Shown here: positions 43,781 through 53,070 of the stretch, one piece after another
How the letters are laid out: each line of letters begins with the position of its first letter
Numbering within the stretch: position 1 is the first letter of the stretch
Assembly (NCBI GenBank): GCA_030447955.1
Contig: JAUJNY010000001.1
Location: forward strand, 123,209 to 187,208
Origin: Jiangellales bacterium
GTDB lineage: Bacteria > Actinomycetota > Actinomycetes > Jiangellales > Jiangellaceae
Length of the DNA: 64,000 nt
Reading direction: 5' to 3'
Notes under the pieces: model-generated
Seen by the model: the letters and a program-made list of their open reading frames with translations, nothing else
Databases searched by the model: none
Told to the model about the DNA's origin: nothing
Made by a program: the position numbers and the translations under genes

Positions 43781-44047
43781 TCAGCGGACCTCGAAGCCGC
43801 TGAGGCCCTCCGGCTCCTGCTCGTTGACGCTGACGTCGGCGACCTCCGCCTGGTCCGGGCCGCTACGCGACCAGGCCACCAGGCGCTCCACCGCCTCGGC
43901 CTCGCCCTCGAAGACCGCCTCCACTGCGCCGTCCGAGCGGTTGGTCACCCAGCCGGCGACCCCGGCCGACTCGGCCTCCCGCTGACAGTTGTCGCGGAAG
44001 AAGACCCCCTGGACCGCTCCGGACACCACCACCCGCTTGCTGACCAT
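43781..44047 (-). CDS. acyP: Acylphosphatase
   Basis: An 88-residue acylphosphatase that hydrolyses acyl phosphates. Signature 1 is VSGAVQGVFFR with catalytic R18; signature 2 is GWVTNRSDGAVEAVFEG with N36. Length and both residues are standard. The gene converges on the aminotransferase gene with an 8-base gap. Confidence 0.95.
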   Translation of the reverse strand: MVSKRVVVSGAVQGVFFRDNCQREAESAGVAGWVTNRSDGAVEAVFEGEAEAVERLVAWSRSGPDQAEVADVSVNEQEPEGLSGFEVR

Positions 44048-44085
44048 GGCTGCGCCCTTACCCTCGGCGGCGCCTCAGCACCCCG

Positions 44086-44574
44086 TCACCGTCGAGCGGA
44101 TCGCGTCCAGCTGTAGTCGAGCATGAACAGCACAGCGATGGCGCCGTAGACGAGGTGCACGACAAGCTCGAACGGCTTGTTGGCCATGGTGAACGGTTCG
44201 AACGCGAGCGGGGCGAAGACGTGGAAGTTGCCCAGATACAGGACGGCTCCGAACCCGAGCGCGATGGCCGCCCGTACCGCGTCGTTGCGCACACCCCGCA
44301 CGATGAGGGCCAGCACGATGCCGTACACGATGGACAGGACAGCGTGCACCACCCAGCCGACCCAGACGTCGGCCGTCCCGTCGGCGAGTGCGGACTCGCC
44401 CTGCACGATCGAGGCGATCGCCTGCAGGGGGCCGTTCGCGGGCATGCCGAGGCTGGACGAGAACCACATCGTGACCGCGATGAACACCGTGCCGGCGACG
44501 AGGCCGCCGACAGCCCCCCGGACGATCGCGCCACCGACCGTGGCCTCGGGCTTGGTCTCGGTTGTGCTCGCCAT
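44086..44574 (-). CDS. Four-helix membrane protein, unknown
   Basis: A 162-residue protein with four membrane helices (GGAIVRGAVGGLVAGTVFIA, WVVHAVLSIVYGIVLALIV, AIALGFGAVLYLGNFHVF, ELVVHLVYGAIAVLFML) and conserved-looking histidines near helix ends, reminiscent of small DUF1440/YagU-like proteins. ATG 44574 has an AAGGAGAA site. It is divergent from the ECF sigma gene and has its own GGAAG-N18-GTT promoter-like motif, so it may belong to that sigma factor's regulon. Confidence 0.75.
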   Translation of the reverse strand: MASTTETKPEATVGGAIVRGAVGGLVAGTVFIAVTMWFSSSLGMPANGPLQAIASIVQGESALADGTADVWVGWVVHAVLSIVYGIVLALIVRGVRNDAVRAAIALGFGAVLYLGNFHVFAPLAFEPFTMANKPFELVVHLVYGAIAVLFMLDYSWTRSARR

Positions 44575-44612
44575 GGCGGTTCTCCTTGTCCGAGTGGGGC
44601 GTTTGCTGACGA

Positions 44613-44638
44613 AACCCGATGAACCCATGACCGCTTCC
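44613..44638 (-). promoter_or_regulatory. ECF-type promoter for the four-helix membrane protein
   Basis: On the minus strand GGAAG (44634-44638) and GTT (44613-44615) are spaced by 18 bases, one base off the SigR/SigH consensus GGAA[T/C]-N18-GTT. It lies about 40 bp before ATG 44574. Confidence 0.45.
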
Positions 44639-44640
44639 GC

Positions 44641-44667
44641 GGAATCTCGGTCGGTCCGGCGGGGGTT
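44641..44667 (+). promoter_or_regulatory. SigR/SigH-like autoregulatory promoter of the ECF sigma gene
   Basis: GGAAT (44641-44645), 19 bases, then GTTA (44665-44668). This is the -35/-10 pattern of SigR/SigH-type sigma factors. The start codon (GTG 44679) is only 11 bases after GTT, so the transcript would be nearly leaderless. Confidence 0.6.
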
Positions 44668-44678
44668 AGCCTCCCTGT

Positions 44679-45233
44679 GTGGGCGAGGCGGGGCCGGCTG
44701 ACCGGCACGCGGTTTTTGCCAGCTACGTGCTCCCCGAGATGGAGCTGCTCTACCGGGTGGCCCGCACGCTCACCGACCAGCCCGCAGACGCCGAGGACCT
44801 GGTCCAGGACACCCTGGTCCGCGCCTACCGCGCGCTCGACCGCTTCGACGGCGCCTACCCGCGGGCATGGCTGCTCACCATCCTGCGCAACACCCACATC
44901 AACCGCGGCCGGCAGCGGCGCCCCCTGCTGCTGCGTACGGACGACATGGCCGTGACGGAGGTCGGCGTGGTACCGCCCAGCGTGCCCTCCAGCGAGGAGG
45001 TCGTCCTCAGCGAGCAGTTCGAGGCGGTCGTCGTCGAGGCACTCGCCGCCCTGTCCGACAAGCACCGCTTGGTGGTTGAGCTGGTGGACATCAAGGGGCT
45101 GAGCTACCAGGAGGCGGCCGACCGGCTGGGAGTACCCCGCGGGACAGTGATGAGCCGGCTGCACCGGGGCCGGGCCCGCATCCGCGCCCGGATCAAGGCC
45201 TCCGGCCTGGCTCGGCGGCGGGAGGCGCCGTGA
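44679..45233 (+). CDS. ECF sigma factor, SigR/SigE-like
   Basis: A 184-residue group 4 sigma factor. Region 2: LTDQPADAEDLVQDTLVRAY and FDGAYPRAWLLTILRNTHIN; region 4: ALSDKHRLVVELVDIKGLSY and QEAADRLGVPRGTVMSRLHR. No extra C-terminal domain. GTG 44679 is chosen (GTG 44677 is out of frame). It is followed by an overlapping zinc-finger anti-sigma gene and preceded by a promoter of the type it probably recognises. Confidence 0.92.
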   Translation: MGEAGPADRHAVFASYVLPEMELLYRVARTLTDQPADAEDLVQDTLVRAYRALDRFDGAYPRAWLLTILRNTHINRGRQRRPLLLRTDDMAVTEVGVVPPSVPSSEEVVLSEQFEAVVVEALAALSDKHRLVVELVDIKGLSYQEAADRLGVPRGTVMSRLHRGRARIRARIKASGLARRREAP

Positions 45234-45511
45234 TGCTGCAGATGCTCATGAGTCGGCGCTGCCGCCACGTCATGCGGGTGCTGCAGTCCTACCTGGACGG
45301 AGAGGTCGACGCGCACACGGCCGACGTCGTCGCGGCGCACCTCGAGGAGTGCCGGCGCTGCGGGCTGGAGGCGGCGACCTACGAGGCGATCAAGGTGGCC
45401 ATCGCCAGCCGGATCGAGGCTGGACGCGTGCCCGTGGATCCAGCGACCCTGCACCGGTTGCACGCCTTCGTGGCGAGCCTGGAGGACGACGGCAGGGCGC
45501 CGGGGAGCTGA
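45233..45511 (+). CDS. Zinc-finger anti-sigma factor (ZAS)
   Basis: A 92-residue soluble protein with the anti-sigma zinc signature HLEECRRC (His-x3-Cys-x2-Cys) and an upstream Cys (RRCRHVMRVLQSYLDGEVD), as in RsrA. No membrane helix, so it is a cytosolic, probably redox-sensitive, anti-sigma factor for the adjoining sigma. ATG 45233 overlaps the sigma stop; GTG 45230 is also possible. Confidence 0.88.
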   Translation: MLQMLMSRRCRHVMRVLQSYLDGEVDAHTADVVAAHLEECRRCGLEAATYEAIKVAIASRIEAGRVPVDPATLHRLHAFVASLEDDGRAPGS

Positions 45512-45533
45512 GCCGTCCGTCCACCCGGCGCCC

Positions 45534-46807
<1,274 letters not shown>

Positions 46808-46811
<4 letters not shown>

Positions 46812-47662
46812 GAGCGGATCCGGCGCGACATCCGCGCCCCCACGGTGACGAGCAGCGGGAAGACGACGGCGAGGGTGATCAGCCACGTCGCGGGCAGCTC
46901 GGCCAGCGTGGTGCTCACCCGCGACTGCACCCGGCTTACGGCGCTGACGATCGGGTCCGGGGAGACGTCACCGCCGAGCACGCGCACCTCGACGATGCCG
47001 TACCACGTCACGTACGCGCCGGTCAGGACGAGCAGCCCGCCGGCGATCCGGCCGGTGTAGCGGGTCAGGCCGCGCAGCCGCGAGGTCGCCAGCGAGCCGC
47101 GGAACAGCACTGCGCCGAGCCCAAGGAGCGTGACCACCGCACCCATCCCGAGCGCGTACGCCGCGAATACCGCCAGCGCGCCGGTGGCGCTGGCGGCCGC
47201 GATTGCAGCGGTGGTCACGGCGAGAAAGGGCGCGAGCGTGCAGGACAGCGAGGCCAGGGCGAAGGTGACGCCGTACCCGACTTGAGAAATCAAGGAGCGA
47301 CCGGGAGCCGCCCCGAGCAACGGAAGGGACACGCCCAGCCGCCGCCCGGACAGCGCCCACACTCCGGCTACGACGAGGGCGACGCCGATCGCCAGGGTGA
47401 CCGCCGGCAGATAGCGCTCGAACGCGACCACGGCCGGCGCGAGCAGCAGACCCGCCACCCCGAAGACCCCGACGAAGCCGAGCGTCATCCCGACCCCGAA
47501 CCGCAACGCCCGCGCGACGCCGCTGCCACGCCCCGCCACTGCGGCCGGGTCCGCCCCGACGACGAGGACGGACAGGTAGGCAGGCAGGAGCGCGAAACCG
47601 CACGGGTTGAACGCGGCCACCGAGCCGGCAGAAAAGGCGAGCAGAAGGAGCGTGTCGCTCAC
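46808..47662 (-). CDS. ccdA: CcdA/DsbD-type thiol-disulfide transporter
   Basis: A 284-residue membrane protein with six to seven helices. The paired cysteines of CcdA are present: FNPCGFALLPAYLSVLVVG at about residue 20 and LASLSCTLAPFLAVTTAAIA in the middle. It carries reducing power across the membrane to extracytoplasmic thioredoxin-like proteins, here presumably the TlpA-like lipoprotein encoded 9 bases upstream. Confidence 0.92.
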
Positions 47663-47671
47663 GGCGGTGGG

Positions 47672-48319
47672 TCAGCCGGCCGTGAGGGCCTGGGCGGCCT
47701 CGGTCAGGTCGTCCGGGGGGAGCGACCCGTTGACGACCTCTATCTCGCCGTCCGCGGAGATGAACGCGAACGCCGGCTGGGCGATGACGCCGAACCCGGC
47801 CCACAACGAGCCGTCGCCGTCGACCAGGTGGGTCAGCTCACCGGTGCCGGTGTCCTGCACGAACTGCTGCATCTCATCGACCTCGCCGAGGCCGGGGACG
47901 CCGAGGAACCGCACGTCGCCCTGCAGTGACTCCGCGACCTTGGCTACCCCCGGCCCCTCGGTCCGGCAAATCGTGCACCACGGCGCCCAGAACCACAGCA
48001 CGGTGGGGCGTCCAACGAGATCGGCGCCGGCGAACTCTGCGCCGCTCAGCGTGGTGGTCCGGAAGTCCAGCTGCGCCGGCGTCCGCGCCTGTGCGGCGGG
48101 AGTCCGCGAGCCCGCGCCCTTGTTGTTGGCCTTGTTGTCTGCCTTGGCCGCCGGATCTCTCTCGGCCGGGCCACCAGTGGCGGGGTTCGTCCCGGCGGGG
48201 GACGTGGCGGGCAGCTGCGACGTCTCCGCCTCGGTGACGCTCGTGGCCGCGCCACAGGCGGGGAGCACCAGGCAGGTCAGGAACACGATGGCGCTCACGG
48301 CGCGGGTGCGTACGGGCAC
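47672..48319 (-). CDS. TlpA-like thioredoxin lipoprotein
   Basis: A 215-residue lipoprotein with lipobox LVLPAC, an Ala/Asn/Lys linker and a thioredoxin domain with active site WCTIC in VLWFWAPWCTICRTEGPGVA; the cis-Pro loop is QPAFAFI. It resembles mycobacterial MPT53/DsbF-type proteins. GTG 48319 has a GGAGG site. The operon TlpA-CcdA-DUF3179 has a GGAAC-N18-GTT promoter. Confidence 0.92.
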   Translation of the reverse strand: MPVRTRAVSAIVFLTCLVLPACGAATSVTEAETSQLPATSPAGTNPATGGPAERDPAAKADNKANNKGAGSRTPAAQARTPAQLDFRTTTLSGAEFAGADLVGRPTVLWFWAPWCTICRTEGPGVAKVAESLQGDVRFLGVPGLGEVDEMQQFVQDTGTGELTHLVDGDGSLWAGFGVIAQPAFAFISADGEIEVVNGSLPPDDLTEAAQALTAG

Positions 48320-48349
48320 GGGACCTCCAAGGACCTCGTCAAGGGAGGG

Positions 48350-48375
48350 AACCCACCCTGGCTGCAGATGGTTCC
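48350..48375 (-). promoter_or_regulatory. SigR/SigH-like promoter of the TlpA-CcdA-DUF3179 operon
   Basis: On the minus strand GGAAC (48371-48375) and GTT (48350-48352) are exactly 18 bases apart, the full SigR/SigH consensus. The start codon is 31 bases downstream of GTT with GGAGG in between. Confidence 0.65.
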
Positions 48376-48418
48376 GCGCAGGCCTGGACTGGCACCCGCG
48401 TCACCAAAGCGTGAGCCC

Positions 48419-48453
48419 TTGCAACCACTTTGCAATAGACGGTACTGTTGCAA
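48419..48453 (+). promoter_or_regulatory. TTGCAA-N5-TTGCAA Fur-family operator
   Basis: TTGCAA at 48419-48424 and 48430-48435 are separated by five bases, and a third TTGCAA lies at 48448-48453. The spacing equals the published Streptomyces Nur box (tTGCaa-N5-ttGCAA). It stands just before the metal ABC importer genes, whose cluster ends in a Fur-family gene. Which metal regulator (Nur, Zur or other) binds is inference. Confidence 0.65.
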
Positions 48454-48487
48454 GTCGATGGCGATACTGGCTCTGAAGGGATCCGTC

Positions 48488-49498
48488 GTGTGGATCAGCC
48501 GCCTTGCCACCTGGCTGGCGCTGGGCATCGCCGCGTCCGGGTGTGCGAGCCAGCCGGCCACCGCGGGCTCCGACTCGGAGGACGGCGCTGGGCGGCTCGC
48601 GGTCGCCACCACCGTGGCGCCCATCACGAGCATCGTCGGCAGCATTGCGGGGGACCGGGCGGACGTCGCCGGGATCGTCCCGGAGGGCACCAACTCGCAC
48701 ACGTTCGAGCCGCCGCCGAGCGTCGCGGAGCTGTTGTCGAGCGTGGATGTCGTCTACGTCAACGGGTTGCAGCTCGAGGAGCCGACCAAGGAGCTGGCTG
48801 CGGGAACCATGCAGGAAGAGGCGGAGATCGTCGAGCTCGGCACGATGGCGCTGCCCGAGTCGGACTACATCTACGACTTCTCGTTCCCGCGCGAGGGCGG
48901 CAAGCCCAACCCGCACCTGTGGACGGACCCGCGCTACGCCGTCGAGTACGCGCGGCTCGCCGCCGCCGACCTGGCCGAGCGCGATCCCGCCAACGCCGAC
49001 TACTACCTGGCAAACGCCGAGCAGTTCAGCGCGCTGGTCGACGACTTCGACGCGGCGATGCGCGCGGCTTTCGCCACCATCCCTGAAGGCAACAAGAAGC
49101 TGCTCACCTACCACGACTCGTTCCCCTACTTCGCCGAGCACTACGGCTGGGAGGTCATCGGGGCGATCCAACCGGCCGACTTCGACGAACCCACCCCGCA
49201 GGAGGTCGGGGATCTCATCGAGCAGGTACGAGCCGCGGACGTACCCGCGATCTTCGGCTCCGAGGTGTTTCCCAGTCCGGTGTTGGAGCAGATCGGCAAG
49301 GAGGCCGGCGTGGAGTACGTCGACGTCCTGCGTGACGACGACCTGCCGGGCGAGCCCGGCGACGCCGAGCACTCCTGGCTGGGCCTCATGCGCTTTGACT
49401 ACGTGACGATGACCGAGGCGCTCGGCGGGGACGCCAGCGCGTTGGAGGACTTCGAGCTGCGCAGCGTGGTGCCCGACGAAGCGGAGTACCCGCAATGA
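48488..49498 (+). CDS. Metal ABC transporter substrate-binding lipoprotein (ZnuA-like)
   Basis: A 336-residue cluster A-I solute-binding lipoprotein. Signal VWISRLATWLALGIAASGC. Metal-ligand candidates: His in NSHTFEPPPS, His in NPHLWTDP, His in TYHDSFPYFAEHYGW and an acidic residue further on (GSEVFPS or DLPGEPGD). Three His favour zinc over manganese; the His-rich loop of Gram-negative ZnuA is absent. GTG 48488 is preferred because AAGGGA lies 6 bases upstream; ATG 48458 is in frame. Confidence 0.9.
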   Translation: MWISRLATWLALGIAASGCASQPATAGSDSEDGAGRLAVATTVAPITSIVGSIAGDRADVAGIVPEGTNSHTFEPPPSVAELLSSVDVVYVNGLQLEEPTKELAAGTMQEEAEIVELGTMALPESDYIYDFSFPREGGKPNPHLWTDPRYAVEYARLAAADLAERDPANADYYLANAEQFSALVDDFDAAMRAAFATIPEGNKKLLTYHDSFPYFAEHYGWEVIGAIQPADFDEPTPQEVGDLIEQVRAADVPAIFGSEVFPSPVLEQIGKEAGVEYVDVLRDDDLPGEPGDAEHSWLGLMRFDYVTMTEALGGDASALEDFELRSVVPDEAEYPQ

Positions 49499-50289
49499 GT
49501 GTCGCGGCTGGCCAGGACGACCTGGTCCGCCTCGACCAGGTGACCTGCGCGTACGGCGGCCAGCCGGCGCTCGTCAACGTCGACCTCGGCGTCGCCCCGG
49601 GGCAGTTCAGCGGGGTGGTCGGGCCGTCGGGCTCGGGCAAGACGACGCTGCTACATGCGATCACCGGCAGCGTGCGTCCAGTCGCGGGTGTCGTACGGCG
49701 GGCTCCGGGGCTGCGGCTGGCGTACGTCCCCCAGGTCGAGACGGTCAACTGGAGCTTCCCCGTCACGGTGGCCGAGTGCGTGTTGATGGCGCGCAACACC
49801 GGACGGCTGCTGCCCTGGCCGAGCCGGGCCGAGCGCGCGGCGGTGACGGAGGTGCTGGACCGCCTCGACATCGGCGCTCTCCGCACCCGGCACATCCGCG
49901 AGCTCTCCGGGGGGCAGCAGCAGCGGGTGTTCATCGCCCGGGCGCTGCTGCGCCGCCCGCAGCTGCTGCTGCTCGACGAGCCCACCTCAGGGGTCGACGT
50001 CAGGACCCGCCATGAGGTGCTGCACCTGCTCTCCGACCTCAACGCCGACGGACTGGCGATCGTGCTGACCACTCATGACCTCAACGGCATCGCGGCCCAC
50101 CTGCCGCACCTGGTGTGCCTCAACCGCGAGATCGTCGGCAGCGGCCCGCCCCGGGAGGTGCTCCGCGCTGAGGTGCTCGAGCGCACCTACGGGGTGGAGG
50201 TCGAGGTGCTGGAGCACGCGGGCATGCCGATCGTCGTGGACGACTTCAACCCGGGCAACGTCGTCCCGCTGCGGCGGGCCGTACCGTGA
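49495..50289 (+). CDS. Metal ABC transporter ATPase
   Basis: A 264-residue ATPase. Walker A GPSGSGKTT, signature LSGGQQQRVFIARALL, Walker B LLLLDEPTSGVD, H-loop LTTHDLNGIAAHLPH. ATG 49495 overlaps the binding-protein stop and its own stop overlaps the permease start, so the three genes form one operon. Confidence 0.94.
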   Translation: MSVAAGQDDLVRLDQVTCAYGGQPALVNVDLGVAPGQFSGVVGPSGSGKTTLLHAITGSVRPVAGVVRRAPGLRLAYVPQVETVNWSFPVTVAECVLMARNTGRLLPWPSRAERAAVTEVLDRLDIGALRTRHIRELSGGQQQRVFIARALLRRPQLLLLDEPTSGVDVRTRHEVLHLLSDLNADGLAIVLTTHDLNGIAAHLPHLVCLNREIVGSGPPREVLRAEVLERTYGVEVEVLEHAGMPIVVDDFNPGNVVPLRRAVP

Positions 50290-51160
50290 TCGACGCGTTG
50301 TTGCGCCCGTTCGCCTTCGAGTTCTTCCGCAACGGCCTGCTGGTGGCCACGCTCGCCGGGGCGCTGTGCGGGCTGGTCGGCGTGTACGTGGTCCTCAAGG
50401 GGATGAGCTACATCGGTCACGGCCTCTCGCACGCGATCTTCGGCGGCTTCGCGGCGAGCACCCTGCTGGGCATCAACTTCTTCCTCGGCGCCGGGGCGTG
50501 GGGCTTTGCGTCGGCGTTGATGATCAGCGGCGTCACCCGCCGCCGGCTGATCGGCGCCGACGCCGCGATCGGCGTGATCACGACCGCCTCGTTCGCCCTG
50601 GGGCTGGCGCTGTTCGCGCTGTTCGGCACGGCTGGCAGCGGCAGCTTCGACGCCGCGCTGTTCGGCAGCATTCTCGGCGTAGGCCTGGCGGACGTGCTGG
50701 CCATCGCCGTGGTGCTCCTGATCACGGTCAGCGTGGTGTTCCTGCGCTATCGAGTGCTGCTCTTCACCACGTTCGACCCCGAGGTCGCGGAGGCGTCCGG
50801 GGTCAACACCGCGCGGGTCGACGCGCTGCTCATGCTCGTGCTCGCGGCGTCGATCCTGGCACGATGCAGGTCGTCGGTGTCACGCTGATCGCCGCCACGC
50901 TCGTGATCCCGGCCACGGTGGCGCGCATGCTGACCCACTCGTTCGCCCGCATGCTGCTCCTCGCCACCGGCATCGGGGCGTTCTGCGGCTTCGTGGGCAT
51001 GAACCTCAGCTACCACCTCGACGTCCAGTCAGGCCCCACCATCGTGCTGGTCGGGGCCGCGCTGTTCGCGCTGTATTTCGCGGCGACCGGGCCGCGTGCG
51101 CTGAGCCGGACCGCCACGCTGGGCGCGGGGACAGCAGCCGTCCCGGCGGGCTACCGCTAG
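50286..51160 (+). pseudogene. Metal ABC transporter permease (ZnuB/MntB-like), frameshifted
   Basis: A permease of the ABC-3 family in two frames. From GTG 50286 the protein has helices up to LLMLVLAASILA (about 50860), where the frame breaks and ends at 50888. The rest (TMQVVGVTLIAATLVIPATV, MLTHSFARMLLLATGIGAF) continues in the next frame to TAG 51160. One base missing at CTGGCACGATG (50857-50867; CTGGCCACGATG would restore LATMQV) explains it; the full protein would be about 291 residues with eight helices. A functional importer needs this subunit, which favours a sequence error. Confidence 0.87.
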
Positions 51161-51613
51161 CTCCGGCTGCCCGACCCGGCGTCGGCGCTGGTGCCGGCGG
51201 CGCAGTCGGCGCAGCGTCCGGTGACGACGAGGTCCACCGACTCGGCCGCAAAGCCGTGGCCGCCGGCGAGATGTTCGCGGACCTGCTGGACGAGCGTCCC
51301 GACGTGGTGGCTGACGTCCCCACATTGCAGGCACACCATGTGGAAGTGCTCGTCCGGGTGGACGACCTCCCACCGGCCGCCGCCACCGCCGAGCCGCGCC
51401 TCCCGGACGAGGTCGAGCTCGGCGAGCAGCGTGAGCGAGCGGTAGACCGACGTCAGGTGCACACCCGGGCTGCGCTGCTCGACGCGCTGGGCGATCTCCT
51501 CGACGGTCAGGTGCTCCCCGAGTCGCGCAGCACCTCCCACACCAGCTGTCGGGGAGGGTCACCCGGTAGCCGTGACCACGCAGGACGTCGGTCACCGACC
51601 GCGTCGCGCTCAT
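51157..51613 (-). pseudogene. Fur-family metal regulator, two frameshifts
   Basis: A Fur homologue split by two homopolymer losses. The N-terminus (SATRSVTDVLRGHGYRVTLP, ATG 51613) needs one extra base at the run 51551-51554 to read RQLVWEVLRDS, then one more at 51516-51519 to continue as GEHLTVEEIAQRVEQRSPGV. The remaining frame to 51157 has VHLTSVYRSLTLLAELDLVR, HPDEHFHMVCLQCGDVSHHV (regulatory metal site) and TGRCADC with the CxxC structural-zinc pairs. The repaired protein is about 152 residues. Its stop overlaps that of the convergent permease. It is the likely repressor for the TTGCAA box. Confidence 0.87.
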
Positions 51614-51697
51614 CGGGTCAGGGTACGCGCGCTGGTCCGCCCGAGCCGGGGATCGCGGCGTACGAGCGCCTGTCCGCCAGGCACCCGCCCCGCGCCG

Positions 51698-52443
51698 TCA
51701 GGTGCCCTCAGGCGGGCGGTCCCAGAGCGCGACCCCGCCGCGCAGGCCGACTGCGTTGGGGACCAGCGTGACGTCCTCGCCGAGGTCGATGGTGGTGTCT
51801 CGCGCCGCCGCCGCCCAGGTAGCAGCGGTCCCAGCGCAGCACCGGCCGGAGCCCGTCGACGGCCTCGGCGCACCCGGCGCGACCAGTGGTCTGCGCCGAT
51901 GCGCTTGCGCACGTGGTTGCCGAGCTGCTCGTCGTACGTCTGGCCCTTGCGGAAGGGCGCCAGGCTCAGCTCCACCTTGGGCAGCAGCCGGCCTTCGTCG
52001 AACAGCGCGCAGCCCAGCCCGGTGCCGAGGGTGAGCACGACCTCGAAGCCCGAGCCCTCGATGACGGCGAGCCCGGCGAGCTCTGCGTCGTTGACGGCGC
52101 GGGTCGGGGCCCCGAGTGCGGCCTCCACCGCGGCCCGTACGTCGAAGTCCGTCCACGCCTCGACCAGATCGGGGCGCGCGGGCGTGTGGGGACCCGTCTC
52201 CGTGACGTAGTGCGGCGTCGCGAGCACGACACCACGGCGGACCGCGCCGGGAAGTCCGACCGAGACCCGGTTGTACGGCGTCCCGGTGGCTGCGGCGAGC
52301 TCGACCAGCTCGGCGACCAGGCGTTCTGGCGGGCACGGGTACGGGGTGCGCACCCGGACGCGCTCACACAGCGGCTCGGCAGCGGCGTCGAGGACGATGG
52401 CCTTGAGGCCGGTGCCTCCGCAGTCGAGCGCCAGCGTCCGCAC
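51698..52443 (-). pseudogene. ppgK: Polyphosphate/ATP glucokinase (ROK family), two frameshifts
   Basis: A glucokinase in three frames. N-terminus from GTG 52443: TLALDCGGTGLKAIVLDAAA (phosphate loop), RVSVGLPGAVRRGVV, NDAELAGLAVIEG, VLTLGTGLGCALF and ELSLAPFRKGQTYDEQLGNH. At about 51868 the frame moves (VDGLRPVLRWDRCYLGGG), and at about 51805 again (ARDTTIDLGEDVTLVPNAVG to WDRPPEGT, stop 51698). Each step fits one extra base or two lost bases in GC-rich runs. The repaired protein is about 247 residues, normal for PpgK. Confidence 0.85.
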
Positions 52444-52497
52444 CCGGCGATCGTCGCACGGCGTGTACGTCGCCGGCCTCGGCCACAATGGCGCCGA

Positions 52498-52590
52498 GGA
52501 GGGCTGCCGGAGTGGCCGAACGGGGCAGTCTTGAAAACTGCTAGGGCGGAACCAACCCGACCCTCATGGGTTCGAATCCCATGCCCTCCG
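52498..52590 (+). tRNA. tRNA-Ser (anticodon TGA)
   Basis: Acceptor GGAGGGC (52498-52504) pairs with GCCCTCC (52583-52589), discriminator G. The anticodon stem GCAGT/ACTGC holds loop CTTGAAA with anticodon TGA. A long variable arm and GGTTCGAATCC T-arm are present. CCA is not encoded. Confidence 0.96.
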
Positions 52591-52702
52591 CTGAGCTGGC
52601 TGGCGCCCTCGTAGTGGCTCGGAGCCGGCGCTGTGGTCTGACACTGCCGGGCGACCTAGGGGTCAGCTGGCGTACGACGATGAGGCGGACGGCGGTTAAC
52701 CA

Positions 52703-53017
52703 ATGATCGATCCGGTGCCGCGGCGTGCATTGACGATGGCCGACGTGCGTCCTCGCCACGCCGAACTGATTGGCCCCGGACGACGGCACGGGGTGGACCA
52801 CATCCGAGTCTTCGGATCCGTGGTGCGCGGGGACGCCGACGAGGTGAGCGACCTCGACCTTCTCGTCGACGTGCAGCCCGCTCGTGGCCTGCTCGCCCTC
52901 AGCGCCTTTACTCTTGACGTCGAGGATCTACTTCAGGTGCCAACGCAGGTGACGACGGTAAAGGGGCTCAAGCCTCGGATCCGTGACCGGGTGCTGGCTG
53001 AAGCAGTCGAGTTGTGA
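52703..53017 (+). CDS. MNT-type minimal nucleotidyltransferase (antitoxin-like)
   Basis: A 104-residue nucleotidyltransferase of the MNT family with the core GSVVRGDADEVSDLDLLVD (GSxxRG...DxD). Members act as antitoxins that AMPylate HEPN toxins. ATG 52703. The overlapping downstream frame starts like a HEPN protein but is cut short, so this copy is an orphan. It lies 112 bp after tRNA-Ser. Confidence 0.88.
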   Translation: MIDPVPRRALTMADVRPRHAELIGPGRRHGVDHIRVFGSVVRGDADEVSDLDLLVDVQPARGLLALSAFTLDVEDLLQVPTQVTTVKGLKPRIRDRVLAEAVEL

Positions 53018-53061
53018 GGAGCGGTCGCGAGCGGCTGGCGAAAATCCTCCCGTCCGCCCGG
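53014..53061 (+). pseudogene. Truncated HEPN toxin start
   Basis: GTG 53014 overlaps the MNT stop (GTGA), the arrangement of intact MNT-HEPN pairs. The first 16 residues, RSGRERLAKILPSARDA, resemble the start of HEPN (DUF86) toxins. Homology then ends and the frame runs into the antisense of phzF (to about 53171). Most of the toxin is gone. Confidence 0.5.
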
Positions 53062-53070
53062 GATGCCCGA

